From Microbacterium aurantiacum (GTDB taxonomy: Bacteria > Actinomycetota > Actinomycetes > Actinomycetales > Microbacteriaceae), in assembly GCF_021654035.1 (NCBI RefSeq), contig NZ_JAJPDW010000001.1, forward strand, positions 682,001-746,000: 64,000 nucleotides of DNA, read 5' to 3'. A program made the position numbers and the translations under genes. Below, piece after piece: positions 33,597 to 42,834 of this stretch (positions within the stretch are counted from its first letter, which is position 1; each line of letters opens with the position of its first letter). Under the pieces are notes generated by a model, which saw only the letters and a list, made by a program, of their open reading frames with translations, was not told the origin of the DNA and did not search any database.

Positions 33597-35322
33597 CCTC
33601 GACGGGGTCCGCGCCGACGCCGATGGTCGTCGCGAGACGCTCGAGGGTCGCCCCTCGGACCACGCCGACAGTGCGGCATCCGACGGCGACGACATCACCC
33701 AGCCGCGCCTCGGCGTCGTCGGGTGGCTCCGCTGGGGCTGGCGACAGCTGACGTCGATGCGGACGGCGCTGCTGCTGCTCCTCCTTCTCGCCATCGCCGC
33801 GGTTCCGGGTTCGCTCGTCCCGCAGCGCGGGGCCGACCCGAACGGCGTCACGCAGTACTTCGCCGACAACCCGGACCTCGCGCCGATCCTCGACGACCTG
33901 AGCCTGTTCGACGTCTACACGTCGCCGTGGTTCTCGGCGATCTACATCCTGCTGTTCATCTCGCTCATCGGCTGCGTGATCCCGCGCACGAAGCACCACT
34001 GGAAAGCGCTCCGTTCGCGTCCGCCGCGCACGCCCGCACGCCTCGAGCGTCTGGCGGCCTTCCGGTCGGAGACCCTCGAGGTCCCCGCGGGATCGGATGC
34101 CGCGGCCCGAGCCGAAGCGGCCGTCGACAGCGCCGCGCGCCAGCTGCGGCGCGCGGGCTACCGCGTCGAGCGATACGACGGGCGGGGGAGCGTGTCGGTC
34201 TCGGCCGAGCGCGGATACCTGCGCGAAACCGGCAACCTCGTGTTCCACGGCGCGCTCGTGGGTGTGCTCATCGCGGTCGGCCTCGGCGGGGGGTTCACGT
34301 ACACCGGGCAGACGGTGATCATCGAGGGGCGTTCGTTCGTCAACACCCTCCTCGACTACACCTCCTTCAACCCGGGGCGCTTCGTCGACGAGGAGGCCCT
34401 CGCCCCGTACGCGCTGACGCTCGACCGATTCGACGTCACCTACCAGCCGCTCGGCGAGCCGGGTGCGGGTCAGGCCGGCGACTTCGTCGCGAACCTCACC
34501 ACCGAGCGCCCCGGCGAGGCTGCGGAGCCCGCCGAGGTGCGTGTCAACGAGCCGCTCGACATCGACGGCGACCGGGTCTACCTGATGGGCAACGGCTACG
34601 CGCCGACCATCACGATCCGCAACGGCGAGGGCGACGTCGTCTTCTCCGAGCCGGTGCCGTTCCTGCCGCAGGACAGCTTCATGACCTCGCTCGGGGTCAT
34701 CAAGGTACCGGACGGGATGCCCGAACAGCTCGGCATGGTCGGCTTCTTCTATCCCACCCAGGTGCAGCTGGCTTCGGGCGCGTTCACGTCCAGCTACCCC
34801 GCACTGATCAACCCGGTCGTGACGCTCGAGGTCTACGAGGGTGATCTCGGGATCGACGACGGCACACCCCGCTCGGTCTACACCCTCGACCCATCCGACA
34901 TGACCCCCATCGCGGGCCGCGACGCCGAGGCGGAGGCGCCGACCCTCGAGCTCGCGCCGGGGCAGACCGCCGAGCTCCCGGGCGGCCGGGGATCGGTGAC
35001 CTTCGAGTCCGAGGCGCCCGAAGGCGCCGAGGGGTACGAGGGTGCGGTGAAGCGCTACGTGTCGCTCTCGATCCACCGGGATGCCGCGGCGACGTGGGTG
35101 CTGATCTTTGCGATGCTCGCCACCGGCGGGCTGCTCGCCGCCCTGTTCGTCCCGCGCCGGCGCATGTGGGTGAAGGCGACCGCCGACGGCGACCGCGTCA
35201 CCGTGCACTACGCCGGCCTCGCCCGCGGCGAGGACCCCGGTCTGAACCAGGCCGTGGACCAGTTCGCCGACGCCCACGGGCAGTCCCTCTCCGCCGGAGA
35301 GGGTGCTCCGCCCCGCACGTAG
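33577..35322 (+). CDS. resB: ResB/Ccs1-type cytochrome c biogenesis protein
   Basis: 581 residues. Four TM segments: RTALLLLLLLAIAAVPGSLVP, AIYILLFISLIGCVIPR, a third near LVFHGALVGVLIAVGLGGG and the last near TWVLIFAMLATGGLLAALFVP, with a large extracytoplasmic domain between the third and fourth (about 245-500). Together with CcsB it moves haem and attaches it to cytochrome c (system II). GTG 33577 starts inside the end of ccdA. Its stop TAG lies inside the -10 box of ccsB. Confidence 0.92.
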   Translation: MSRSRSDLDGVRADADGRRETLEGRPSDHADSAASDGDDITQPRLGVVGWLRWGWRQLTSMRTALLLLLLLAIAAVPGSLVPQRGADPNGVTQYFADNPDLAPILDDLSLFDVYTSPWFSAIYILLFISLIGCVIPRTKHHWKALRSRPPRTPARLERLAAFRSETLEVPAGSDAAARAEAAVDSAARQLRRAGYRVERYDGRGSVSVSAERGYLRETGNLVFHGALVGVLIAVGLGGGFTYTGQTVIIEGRSFVNTLLDYTSFNPGRFVDEEALAPYALTLDRFDVTYQPLGEPGAGQAGDFVANLTTERPGEAAEPAEVRVNEPLDIDGDRVYLMGNGYAPTITIRNGEGDVVFSEPVPFLPQDSFMTSLGVIKVPDGMPEQLGMVGFFYPTQVQLASGAFTSSYPALINPVVTLEVYEGDLGIDDGTPRSVYTLDPSDMTPIAGRDAEAEAPTLELAPGQTAELPGGRGSVTFESEAPEGAEGYEGAVKRYVSLSIHRDAAATWVLIFAMLATGGLLAALFVPRRRMWVKATADGDRVTVHYAGLARGEDPGLNQAVDQFADAHGQSLSAGEGAPPRT

Positions 35323-35325
35323 ACT
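35320..35325 (+). promoter_or_regulatory. -10 box TAGACT overlapping the resB stop codon
   Basis: The TAG stop of resB is the first half of TAGACT, 7 nt before the ATG of ccsB. The gene can be transcribed separately as a leaderless mRNA in addition to any read-through. Confidence 0.65.
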
Positions 35326-35332
35326 GGGAACC

Positions 35333-36415
35333 ATGCCCGACGCCCTCGCCCTCGACTCGATCTCGGTGCTCCTCGTGTGGACCGCGATCGCCGTCTACGC
35401 CCTGGCCTTCATCGCGTACGCGATCGACCTCGCGCGCCGCTCGGCCGTCGCGATCGAGATGCAGGACGCCCGCGTCCGCGAGAGCGAACGCGAGCGTGAG
35501 CTCGTCGGCGCCGGTGTGGCGTCTGCTTCGGCGGGCGCGGCATCCGCGGGAGAGACCCTCGCGCAGGTGCGGGAGAGCCAGCGGGTGGCCGAGAAGGCGC
35601 TCAACGCCCCCGTCTCGGCGCGGACCAAGCAGCTCTGGGCGCGCCTCGGGACGGTTCTGACCGTCATCGGCTTCCTCTTCCACCTCGCCGCCACGATCGG
35701 GCGCGGCGTCGCCGCCGAGCGCGTGCCGTGGTCGAATATGTACGAGTTCGCCCTCACCGGCACCCTCCTCATCGTTGCGGTGTACCTCACGGCGCTCTTC
35801 CGTTTCGACCTGCGCTTCCTCGGCTCCCTCATCACGGGAATGACGGTGCTGCTCCTCGGCGGCGCCACGCTGTCGTTCTACGTCGAGGTCGTGCCCCTCG
35901 CCGATCCGCTGAAGAGCGTGTGGCTCGTCATCCACGTCTTCGTCGCCACCCTCGCGACCGCGCTGTTCGCCCTCGCATTCGGGCTGTCGGTGCTGCAGCT
36001 CATGCAGGGCCGTCGCGAGCGGCGTGCGATCGCCGCGGTGGGTGCCGTGGGCTCGGACGGAGCCGTGTCGACCGGACCGCGCTTCCTCCGGACGCTCCCG
36101 AGTGCGGACGCGCTGGAGTCCCTCGCCTACCGCTTCGCGATCGTCGGGTTCATCTTCTGGACCTTCACGCTCATCGCCGGGTCCATCTGGGCGAACGACG
36201 CGTGGGGCCGCTACTGGGGCTTTGACACGAAGGAAGTCTGGACCTTCGTCATCTGGGTCCTCTACGCCGGCTACATCCACGCTCGTGCGACCCGCGGCTG
36301 GCGCGGCTCGCGGTCGGCGTGGCTGTCGATCATCGGCTTCACCGCGGTGCTGTTCAACTTCACGATCGTGAACATGTTCTTCAAGGGCCTGCACGCCTAC
36401 TCCGGCCTCAGCTGA
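35333..36415 (+). CDS. ccsB: CcsB/CcsA-type cytochrome c biogenesis protein
   Basis: 360 residues, about eight TM segments. The haem-handling WWD-type motif is visible as WGRYWGFDTKEVWTFVIW (about 291-308), with flanking conserved histidines (VIHVFVAT; YIHARATRG). A charged Ala/Glu-rich linker (about 40-90) follows the first TM. Partner of ResB. It converges on a methyltransferase gene, leaving only 6 bp between stops. Confidence 0.93.
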   Translation: MPDALALDSISVLLVWTAIAVYALAFIAYAIDLARRSAVAIEMQDARVRESERERELVGAGVASASAGAASAGETLAQVRESQRVAEKALNAPVSARTKQLWARLGTVLTVIGFLFHLAATIGRGVAAERVPWSNMYEFALTGTLLIVAVYLTALFRFDLRFLGSLITGMTVLLLGGATLSFYVEVVPLADPLKSVWLVIHVFVATLATALFALAFGLSVLQLMQGRRERRAIAAVGAVGSDGAVSTGPRFLRTLPSADALESLAYRFAIVGFIFWTFTLIAGSIWANDAWGRYWGFDTKEVWTFVIWVLYAGYIHARATRGWRGSRSAWLSIIGFTAVLFNFTIVNMFFKGLHAYSGLS

Positions 36416-36421
36416 CCCGCT

Positions 36422-37066
36422 TCAGCCGAGCCGCCTGCGCGCCAACAGGATCGCCTGGCTGTGCGCCTCGGTCGCCCGCGGAGCGCGGACCAGGCTCGCT
36501 TCCCGCTGGAAGCCGACGCTGTCCAGCACCGACTCGACGTCCGACGGCATGTGAAGGTGAGCGGTCAGGGACACCTCGCGACCGTACGCCCGCCGAACGG
36601 TTCGTTCGCCTGACCCGACCTGGAATGCCACGAGGATGACGGCGCCCGGGATCGACACCCGTGCGAGCTCGCGGAAGATGTTGCCCAGACCATCGGTCGG
36701 TGTGTGGATCACGGAGTACCACGCGACCACCGCATCGAAACGGGCATCCTCGAACGGGAGGGCGGCCAGATCGGCGCGCGCAAGTTCGACGTCCGAGGTT
36801 GCCCGTGAAGCCTCTGCGAGCATCCCCTCCGAGAGATCGACGCCGACAAGGCGGAGCGACGGGTGCTGCTCGCGCAGGTGGGCGAGAAGTCGGCCCGTGC
36901 CGCAGCCCGCGTCGAGGAGCGACGCCCGCTCCGGGAGTTCCCGAACGACCTCGGTGATCATCGCGCGATCGAGCGGAGCCTCGTAGGACAGATCGGGGAG
37001 GGCGTTCGCGTAGGCGGACGCAACTGTGTCGTAGGCGGCGCGGGTGGCCTCGCGATGGGCGTCCAT
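36422..37066 (-). CDS. Class I SAM-dependent methyltransferase
   Basis: 214 residues. SAM motif I LLDAGCGTGRLLAHL (about 50-64), motif II LVGVDLSEGML (about 73-83), ARADLAALPFEDARFDAVVAWYSVIH (motif III region). Substrate unknown. ATG 37066 follows TAGGCT with a 6-nt spacer on the minus strand (AGCCTA at 37073-37078), a leaderless pattern. Confidence 0.88.
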   Translation of the reverse strand: MDAHREATRAAYDTVASAYANALPDLSYEAPLDRAMITEVVRELPERASLLDAGCGTGRLLAHLREQHPSLRLVGVDLSEGMLAEASRATSDVELARADLAALPFEDARFDAVVAWYSVIHTPTDGLGNIFRELARVSIPGAVILVAFQVGSGERTVRRAYGREVSLTAHLHMPSDVESVLDSVGFQREASLVRAPRATEAHSQAILLARRRLG

Positions 37067-37084
37067 GCGCAGAGCCTACGGCGC

Positions 37085-37123
37085 AAGAGGAGGGGCCCCG
37101 AGCGTGACGCCCGGGGCCCTCTT
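37085..37123 (-). terminator. Terminator after the YhgE/Pip gene
   Basis: An AAGAGGAGGGGCCCCG (37085-37100) arm pairs with CGGGGCCCTCTT (37112-37123), with a small bulge and an 11-nt loop, 20 nt after the stop of the YhgE/Pip gene. Confidence 0.7.
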
Positions 37124-37142
37124 CTCGTTCCGTGCGTACGGG

Positions 37143-39272
37143 CTACGCCTCCGCGAGGACCGCGCGGGCGGAGGTGGTGCGCTTTCGGACCACCGCGAGG
37201 GTGCTGGCGATGAAGGCGAGGATCGCCCAGATGACCAGGCCCGCGATCCCGGCGCCGAGGCCCTCGGCGGGGGTGAACGCCGAGAGCATCGCCGCGTAGG
37301 CGGGAGCTGTCGGGAGGAGGCTTGCGACATCCGCCAGCACGCCGGGGATCGTCGAGACGATTCCGGTGGCGACGGCCAGAACCCCCACGAGCGCGGCGAC
37401 CCAGCGGCCGGCGCCCCCGAGGACGGCGACGAACGCCTGGTTCACCGCGGCGAAGGCGACACCGGCGACGACGCAGACGCCCGCGAACACCGCCCACTCG
37501 CCCCACGTGTACGATGCGGCGGTCTGCACGACGGCGGCGACCAGGAAGCCCTGCACCGCACCGACCCCCGCGGCGGGGAGGAACTGGCGTCCGGCGAGGA
37601 CCGCCGACGGTGCGCGGGAGGTCAGCGCGCGGCGCGACACCGCCTGCAGGGCGATGAACGTGCCGACGCCGCCGAACCACAGGGCGAGGGTCGCCAGGAG
37701 CGGCACCGCGGCGGCGCCGAAGAGCGACGTGCCCGTCCCCTCGGCGCTGACCGGATCCGCGACCACGGAGGCCAGGTCGGTCGCCTCGCTGTCGGTGTAG
37801 CTCGGCAGGGCGTCCGCGGCCTCGGCGAGGCCCGACGCGAGCGTGTCGGTACCGCCGGCGAGCTGACCGATGCCGTCGCCGAGGTCTCGAGCACCTGTCG
37901 CGGCGGTTCCCGCGCCCGCGGCCCACGTCTGCGTGCCCGCGGCCCACTCGTTCGCGCCGGAGGCGAAGGTGTTCGCCCCCGAGGCGAGCGCGCCGGCGCC
38001 GGACGACAGCTCGTTCGCGCCGCCGGAGAGCTGTCGGAGTCCGCCCGCGGCGTCGTTCGCGCCGGCGGCGAGGTCGTTGATGCCGCCGGTGATCGCCCCG
38101 TATCCGCCGGCGATCTGCTGCAGGCTCGCCCCGACCTGGGGGAGGGCGGCGATGCCTTCGACGCCGGCGGCGATCTGATCGGACTGTCCGAGGATCGCGA
38201 TCGCTTCGGGGAGGGCTTCCTGCGCGCGGAGGGACGCCTGGTCCAGTGCCGCGCAGATCTCCGGTGCGGTTCCGGATGCCGCGCAGTCGGCTGCGGCCTG
38301 CCCCAGCTCCGCGACGCTCGCTTCGAGTGTCTGCTGGATGGCGGCGCTGTTCGCGGCGAGCGCGTTGGCGGCGTCGACGACCTCCGACGGCAGCTGCGGA
38401 GACGCGGCGATCCCGTCGGCGATCTGCGTCAGACCGTTGTTGAGCGGGACCATCCCGGCGGCGAGATCGCTCGCGCCGGTCGAGAGCTCCTGCAGACCGG
38501 ATGCCGAGAGCGCGGCACCGTCCGCGAGCTGTCCGGCGCCGTCGGCGAGGCCGCCCGCGCCGGTCGCGATCTCGGAGGCCCCGCCACCGATCTGGTTCGC
38601 CGCCCCGGCCAGCTGGCCGGCGCCGCTCGCGAGCTCGGCGATGCCGTCGGCGAGGGAGATCGCGCCGTCGGCGGCCTCGCCCGCACCGTCGGCGAGTTCA
38701 CCGGCGCCGTCAGCGGCGTCGCCCAGCTGGTCGCCGAGTGTGGTGAAGCCGAGGAAGACGTTCTCGAGGTAGATCTCCGACAGCTGCTGGCCGGTCGCCG
38801 CGGCGGCAGCCTGGGCGACCTGCGCGGTGATCGCGTCGTCGACGAGACGGCTGTCCGGCGGCGTCTGCACCTCGATCACCGCGCGCTCCGGCGTCTCGCC
38901 CGGCTGGGTGGAGGTGGCGGCGGCGGAGAAGTTCTCCGGGATCGTGATGACCGCGGCGTATGCGCCGTCGGCGAGGCCGGTCGCGGCATCCTCGTCGTTG
39001 GTGATGACCCAGGTGAGGTTGCTGTCGAGCTCATCGGAGCCCTCGACGAGCCCCGACGTGAGCTGGCGACCGAGCGGGACGAGCTGGTCGTCGATGGTCA
39101 CCGGCTCGTCGTCGTTGACGACGGCGGCGGTGATGGCGTCGAGCCGTTCGGTGGGGTTGTAGAGCGCGGCGACGAGGATGCCGCCGATCACGACCGGCAG
39201 CAGCATGACGCCGATGACGGTCAGCCAGGTGACGGGCCTGCGGGAGCGGGCGCGTTCGAGGGGCAGGGTCAT
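37143..39272 (-). CDS. YhgE/Pip-domain membrane protein (ABC-2-like)
   Basis: 709 residues. One N-terminal TM (VTWLTVIGVMLLPVVIGGILV), a long outside domain and about five C-terminal TM segments (about 500-695). The outside region, from about residue 185 to 480, is built of imperfect heptad-like repeats of the form xGAxxLADGAxxLxxG, a hallmark of YhgE/Pip phage-infection-type proteins and predicted to form an extended helical rod. Coupled to the MMPL gene by a 4-nt overlap, so the two form one export operon under the divergent TetR gene (inference). Confidence 0.88.
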   Translation of the reverse strand: MTLPLERARSRRPVTWLTVIGVMLLPVVIGGILVAALYNPTERLDAITAAVVNDDEPVTIDDQLVPLGRQLTSGLVEGSDELDSNLTWVITNDEDAATGLADGAYAAVITIPENFSAAATSTQPGETPERAVIEVQTPPDSRLVDDAITAQVAQAAAAATGQQLSEIYLENVFLGFTTLGDQLGDAADGAGELADGAGEAADGAISLADGIAELASGAGQLAGAANQIGGGASEIATGAGGLADGAGQLADGAALSASGLQELSTGASDLAAGMVPLNNGLTQIADGIAASPQLPSEVVDAANALAANSAAIQQTLEASVAELGQAAADCAASGTAPEICAALDQASLRAQEALPEAIAILGQSDQIAAGVEGIAALPQVGASLQQIAGGYGAITGGINDLAAGANDAAGGLRQLSGGANELSSGAGALASGANTFASGANEWAAGTQTWAAGAGTAATGARDLGDGIGQLAGGTDTLASGLAEAADALPSYTDSEATDLASVVADPVSAEGTGTSLFGAAAVPLLATLALWFGGVGTFIALQAVSRRALTSRAPSAVLAGRQFLPAAGVGAVQGFLVAAVVQTAASYTWGEWAVFAGVCVVAGVAFAAVNQAFVAVLGGAGRWVAALVGVLAVATGIVSTIPGVLADVASLLPTAPAYAAMLSAFTPAEGLGAGIAGLVIWAILAFIASTLAVVRKRTTSARAVLAEA

Positions 39273-42028
39273 GCGAGGACTCCGTTCAGGTCACGCGGCG
39301 CCGTGCGGGCGGCGGAGCCGGCGGACGAGAGGTCGAGGATCGTGGCTCCGCGGCGACCGGCGTCGTCGAGGAGCGCCGTGGCGAAGCGGGTGTCGCGCGC
39401 GGAGATCACGAAGGAGGTGCCGGCGGCGTCGCGTAGCAGCGCGGCGACCCGGTCGAGGTGCGGGCCCGGGGGCAGGGAATCGAGACCGTCGATGACGACC
39501 ACGGAGGTGCGTCCCCGCAGGGCTCGGGCGATCTCGCCCACCGGATCGTCGGCGTCGCGGAGCAGGGCGACGCCGACGTGGGCGCGGACCCATGCCGCCC
39601 GCTCGGGGAGCAGGTGGCCGGCGACCCGGAGGCGCCCGTCGGTGGGGGCGAGGCGTCCGGCGACGGTCAAGAGCAGTGCCCGCGCGGTGATCGGAGCCTC
39701 CGCGGTCACGACGAGGTCCTCGCCGGGCTCGAGGCGGAAGCTCGCGCCGGCGTACACGGGGTGCCCGTCGTCCGCGACGCCGAGGTCGTCGGCGACCACC
39801 GTGGCCGTCGTGTCGCGCTCCGGCCAGTCGGTGAGCGAGAGCTCGCGCTCGACGGCCTCTCCCTCGATGTCGAAGTGCGGGAGGATCCTGTCGAGCCAGC
39901 GCGGCATCCACCACGCCTTGTCGCCGAGCAGGGTCATGAGTGCCGGGATCAGCGTCATGCGCACCACGAACGCATCGAGGGCGATGCCGGCGGCCAGCCC
40001 CAGCGCGATCGGCTTGATCGACGAGTCGCCCTCGGGCACGAACGCGGCGAAGACGGCGAACATGATGAGCGCTGCGGCGGTCACCACGCGCGCGGAGGCG
40101 GTGAAGCCGGAGCGCACCGCGCCGATCGCGGTCTCGCGGGGAGCGCGGCCGCGGCGGGCGCGGAGGGCGTGGACGTAGTCCTCCCGCATCCGGGAGACGA
40201 GGAAGACCTGGTAGTCCATGGCGAGCCCGAAGAGCACGCCCATGAGGATGATCGGCATGAAGCTGATGACCGGACCCACCCGTCCGACGTGGAGGAGGTC
40301 GGCGAACCAGCCCCACTCGAAGACCGCGGCGACGATGCCGAACGCCGCGACGACCGACAGCAGGTAGCCGAGGGCAGCCGTCAGCGGCACCGCGATGGAG
40401 CGGAACACGATCATCAGCAGGATGAACGACAGCCCGACCACGAAGATCCCGAAGGGGAGGAGTGCAGCCCCGAGGCGGTCGGAGATGTCGATCGCGACCG
40501 CGGTGAAGCCGGTGACGACGAGGTCGACGCCGTATTCGTCGGCGAGTTCCGGCGCGAGGTCGCGGAGAGCGCGCACGAGTTCGGCGGTCTCGGGGTCGTC
40601 GGGGGCGGTGGTGGGGACGATCTGGATGATGCCCGTGTCGGCGGTCGCGTTCGGGGTGGCGAGGGCGACCTCCTTCACGCCGGGCACCTTCTCGACTTCG
40701 GCGGCGAGATCCTCCATCAGCCCGAGCGGGTCGGTGGAGGTGACGATCGTGCCCGTCATGATGAGCGGGCCGTTGAAGCCGGGACCGAACTCCTCCGCCG
40801 CCAGGTCGTAGCTCTCGCGGACGGCGGTGCCCTCCGGCTGCACGCCACCGTTCGGGAGCGCGAGCGCGAGGCTCGTCGACGGGATGGCGAGGATCCCGAG
40901 ACCCAGGACCACCGCGATCGTCGTGATGAGCGGGTGGCGGGTGACGGTCATCACCCACCGGTTGGTCTTGTGCACGCGACGCGTGCGGCGCGGCGTCCGT
41001 CGCTTCCAGCCGACGACCCGCCCGCGGACGAAACCGAGGAGGGCGGGGGTGAGGGTGATGGCGACCGCGACGGCGATGGCGACGGCGACGGATGCCGCGA
41101 TGCCCATCGTCGTCAGGAACGGGATGTTGGCGAACGACAGGCCGATGAGGGCGATGAGCACCGTGACGCCGGCGAAGACGACCGCCGACCCCGCGGTCCC
41201 CGTGGCGCGGGCGACGGACTCCTCCGGGTCCATGCCGGAGCGGACTTGGTCCTGGTGCCGGGCGACGATGAACAGGGCGTAGTCGATGCCCACCGCGAGA
41301 CCCAGCATGAGGGCGAGGAGCGGGGTGGTCGACGACACGGTCGCGACGAGGGTCGCGAGGAGGATCAGGGCCATCGAGATGCCGACGCCGATGATCGCGG
41401 TCGCAAGGGGGAGGCCCGCGACGAGGAACGAGCGGAAGGTCACCATCAGCACGAGGAGGGCGATGATGACGCCGACGACCTCGGTGATGGTGAGTCCGGG
41501 GACGGAGGCGGCGAAGAGGTCGCCGCCGAGGGCGACCTGCGAGCCGTCCGGAAGCGCGGCGGCGAGGTCGTCGGAGATCTGCTCGAGGGCCTCGGTCGAT
41601 TCCGCCGAGACCTCGGTGGGCTGGCCCTCGAACTGGAGGCGGATGATCGCGGCGGTCTCGTCCTCGTTCACGAGCCCGGTGACGAGCTCGTCGAACGGGT
41701 CGGTGACGCCGACGACGCCGTCGAGGTCGCCGAGGTCGGCCACGGCATCCTCGATCGCCCCGCGGTAGGGCTCCTCGGTCACGGTCTCTCCGTCGGCGGA
41801 CACCACCACGATCTGCGCGCTCGTGCCGCTCACCTCCGGGAAGGTGCGGTTCAGCTGCTCGAGACCGGCCTCGGCCTCGGTGCCCGGAATCGAGAAGGAG
41901 TTGTCGGTGCCCTGGTTGAACAGCACCGCACCTCCACCGCTCAGGACCAGGATCAGCAGCCAGCTCGCCAGGACGCGCCAGGGGTGACGATAGGACCAGC
42001 GCCCGAGGGCATACAGAACGGTGGACAC
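39269..42028 (-). CDS. MMPL/RND-family exporter with a degenerate ABC-ATPase-like C-terminal domain
   Basis: 919 residues. Two MMPL halves, each one TM, an outside loop and a five-TM bundle: first half about 1-350 with GLAVGIDYALFIVARHQDQ, second half about 360-720 with GLAMDYQVFLVSRMREDY; these GxxxDY segments hold the proton-relay Asp. From about residue 750 to 905 a cytosolic extension looks like an ABC nucleotide-binding domain: beta strand start HPVYAGASFRLEPGEDLVV, then AGRLAPTDGRLRVAGH, and a Walker-B-like TSVVVIDGLDSL. The expected Walker A (GxxGxGKS/T) is replaced by AEAPITARALLL. Probably exports a lipid or drug. Confidence 0.88.
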   Translation of the reverse strand: MSTVLYALGRWSYRHPWRVLASWLLILVLSGGGAVLFNQGTDNSFSIPGTEAEAGLEQLNRTFPEVSGTSAQIVVVSADGETVTEEPYRGAIEDAVADLGDLDGVVGVTDPFDELVTGLVNEDETAAIIRLQFEGQPTEVSAESTEALEQISDDLAAALPDGSQVALGGDLFAASVPGLTITEVVGVIIALLVLMVTFRSFLVAGLPLATAIIGVGISMALILLATLVATVSSTTPLLALMLGLAVGIDYALFIVARHQDQVRSGMDPEESVARATGTAGSAVVFAGVTVLIALIGLSFANIPFLTTMGIAASVAVAIAVAVAITLTPALLGFVRGRVVGWKRRTPRRTRRVHKTNRWVMTVTRHPLITTIAVVLGLGILAIPSTSLALALPNGGVQPEGTAVRESYDLAAEEFGPGFNGPLIMTGTIVTSTDPLGLMEDLAAEVEKVPGVKEVALATPNATADTGIIQIVPTTAPDDPETAELVRALRDLAPELADEYGVDLVVTGFTAVAIDISDRLGAALLPFGIFVVGLSFILLMIVFRSIAVPLTAALGYLLSVVAAFGIVAAVFEWGWFADLLHVGRVGPVISFMPIILMGVLFGLAMDYQVFLVSRMREDYVHALRARRGRAPRETAIGAVRSGFTASARVVTAAALIMFAVFAAFVPEGDSSIKPIALGLAAGIALDAFVVRMTLIPALMTLLGDKAWWMPRWLDRILPHFDIEGEAVERELSLTDWPERDTTATVVADDLGVADDGHPVYAGASFRLEPGEDLVVTAEAPITARALLLTVAGRLAPTDGRLRVAGHLLPERAAWVRAHVGVALLRDADDPVGEIARALRGRTSVVVIDGLDSLPPGPHLDRVAALLRDAAGTSFVISARDTRFATALLDDAGRRGATILDLSSAGSAARTAPRDLNGVLA

Positions 42029-42088
42029 AGCGCCTCCGGCTCAGGGATCAGGTTTCGGGTTCGGTGTTCGGGGTACAAGCTCACGAGT

Positions 42089-42122
42089 CGATACAGCGCT
42101 GTATCGGATACATGAGTGTATC
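42089..42122. promoter_or_regulatory. Double palindromic operator between the MMPL and TetR genes
   Basis: Perfect 18-bp palindrome CGATACAGCGCTGTATCG (42089-42106) is followed directly by a second copy of the same half-sites, GATACATGAGTGTATC (42107-42122). Both share GATACA-N4-TGTATC, 17 bp apart centre to centre, so two TetR dimers could bind the same helix face region. It lies 61 bp from the MMPL start and 62 bp from the TetR start. Confidence 0.85.
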
Positions 42123-42183
42123 GTAGGGCGCTGCACCCCGGGCCAACCTGAGTGGGCCGTGTGAGATCGAGACCGGAGGAACC

Positions 42184-42828
42184 ATGACGGACGTCGCCGC
42201 CACGTCGCCCCGCCGCGAGGCCACCCGGCAGAAGCTCCGCGACGCCGCCGCGCAGACGTTCGCCGAAGTGGGCCTGGACGCGGCATCCGTCGAGGCGATC
42301 TGCGAACGCGCCGGATTCACGCGAGGGGCGTTCTACTCGAACTACGAGACGAAGGAAGAGCTCTTCCTCGATCTCGCCGGCGAAGTGGCCCGGGAGCGGG
42401 TCGGGGTCGTGCGCGAGCGCGTGGCCGAGCTGCGGCGCGAGGGTGTACTCGCGCAGGCCGCCGGACGGGCGCTCGAGGTGGTCGGACAGATCGTCGACAC
42501 CTCCCACGAGGATCGCGCCGGGGTGCTGCTCATGAGCGAGATCCGCATCCACGCGCTGCGCTCGCCGGAACTCGCCGCGGCCTACCTCGCGCAGGAGGAC
42601 GAGATGGTCGCCGGCGTCGCGCAGATCATCGCCGAGATCGCCGACGGCGATGCGCTCCGCTTCCGTCTGGAACCGGAGCACGCCGCACGGATGCTGATCA
42701 CCACGTGGGAGAGCGCGTCCGTGCGCGCGGTGATGGCCGGAGCCGACCAGGACGAGCTCTGCCGCCGCTCCAACGAAGAGGTCGCACGCGTGGCGCAGCT
42801 GCTCCTCGAGGCGGGGTCGACGGTCTGA
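42184..42828 (+). CDS. TetR/AcrR-family transcriptional repressor
   Basis: 214 residues. N-terminal helix-turn-helix (about 12-58): RQKLRDAAAQTFAEVGLDAASVEAI, then CERAGFTRGAFYSNYETKEELF, ending with the usual aromatic pair. C-terminal helical ligand domain. Divergent from the MMPL-YhgE operon across a double palindrome, so it most likely represses both the exporter and itself and is released by an exported compound (inference from context). ATG 42184. Confidence 0.92.
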   Translation: MTDVAATSPRREATRQKLRDAAAQTFAEVGLDAASVEAICERAGFTRGAFYSNYETKEELFLDLAGEVARERVGVVRERVAELRREGVLAQAAGRALEVVGQIVDTSHEDRAGVLLMSEIRIHALRSPELAAAYLAQEDEMVAGVAQIIAEIADGDALRFRLEPEHAARMLITTWESASVRAVMAGADQDELCRRSNEEVARVAQLLLEAGSTV

Positions 42829-42834
42829 GGTGGC

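Noticed and set aside
37044-40178. 1044-codon plus-strand open frame opposite the YhgE/Pip and MMPL genes
   Set aside because: It is the complement of clear membrane protein genes; it is made of Arg/Gly/Asp-rich text with no domain, as expected from high GC.
39458-42115. 885-codon plus-strand open frame opposite the MMPL gene
   Set aside because: Low-complexity Glu/Asp/Arg/His text, entirely antisense to a strong MMPL family match.
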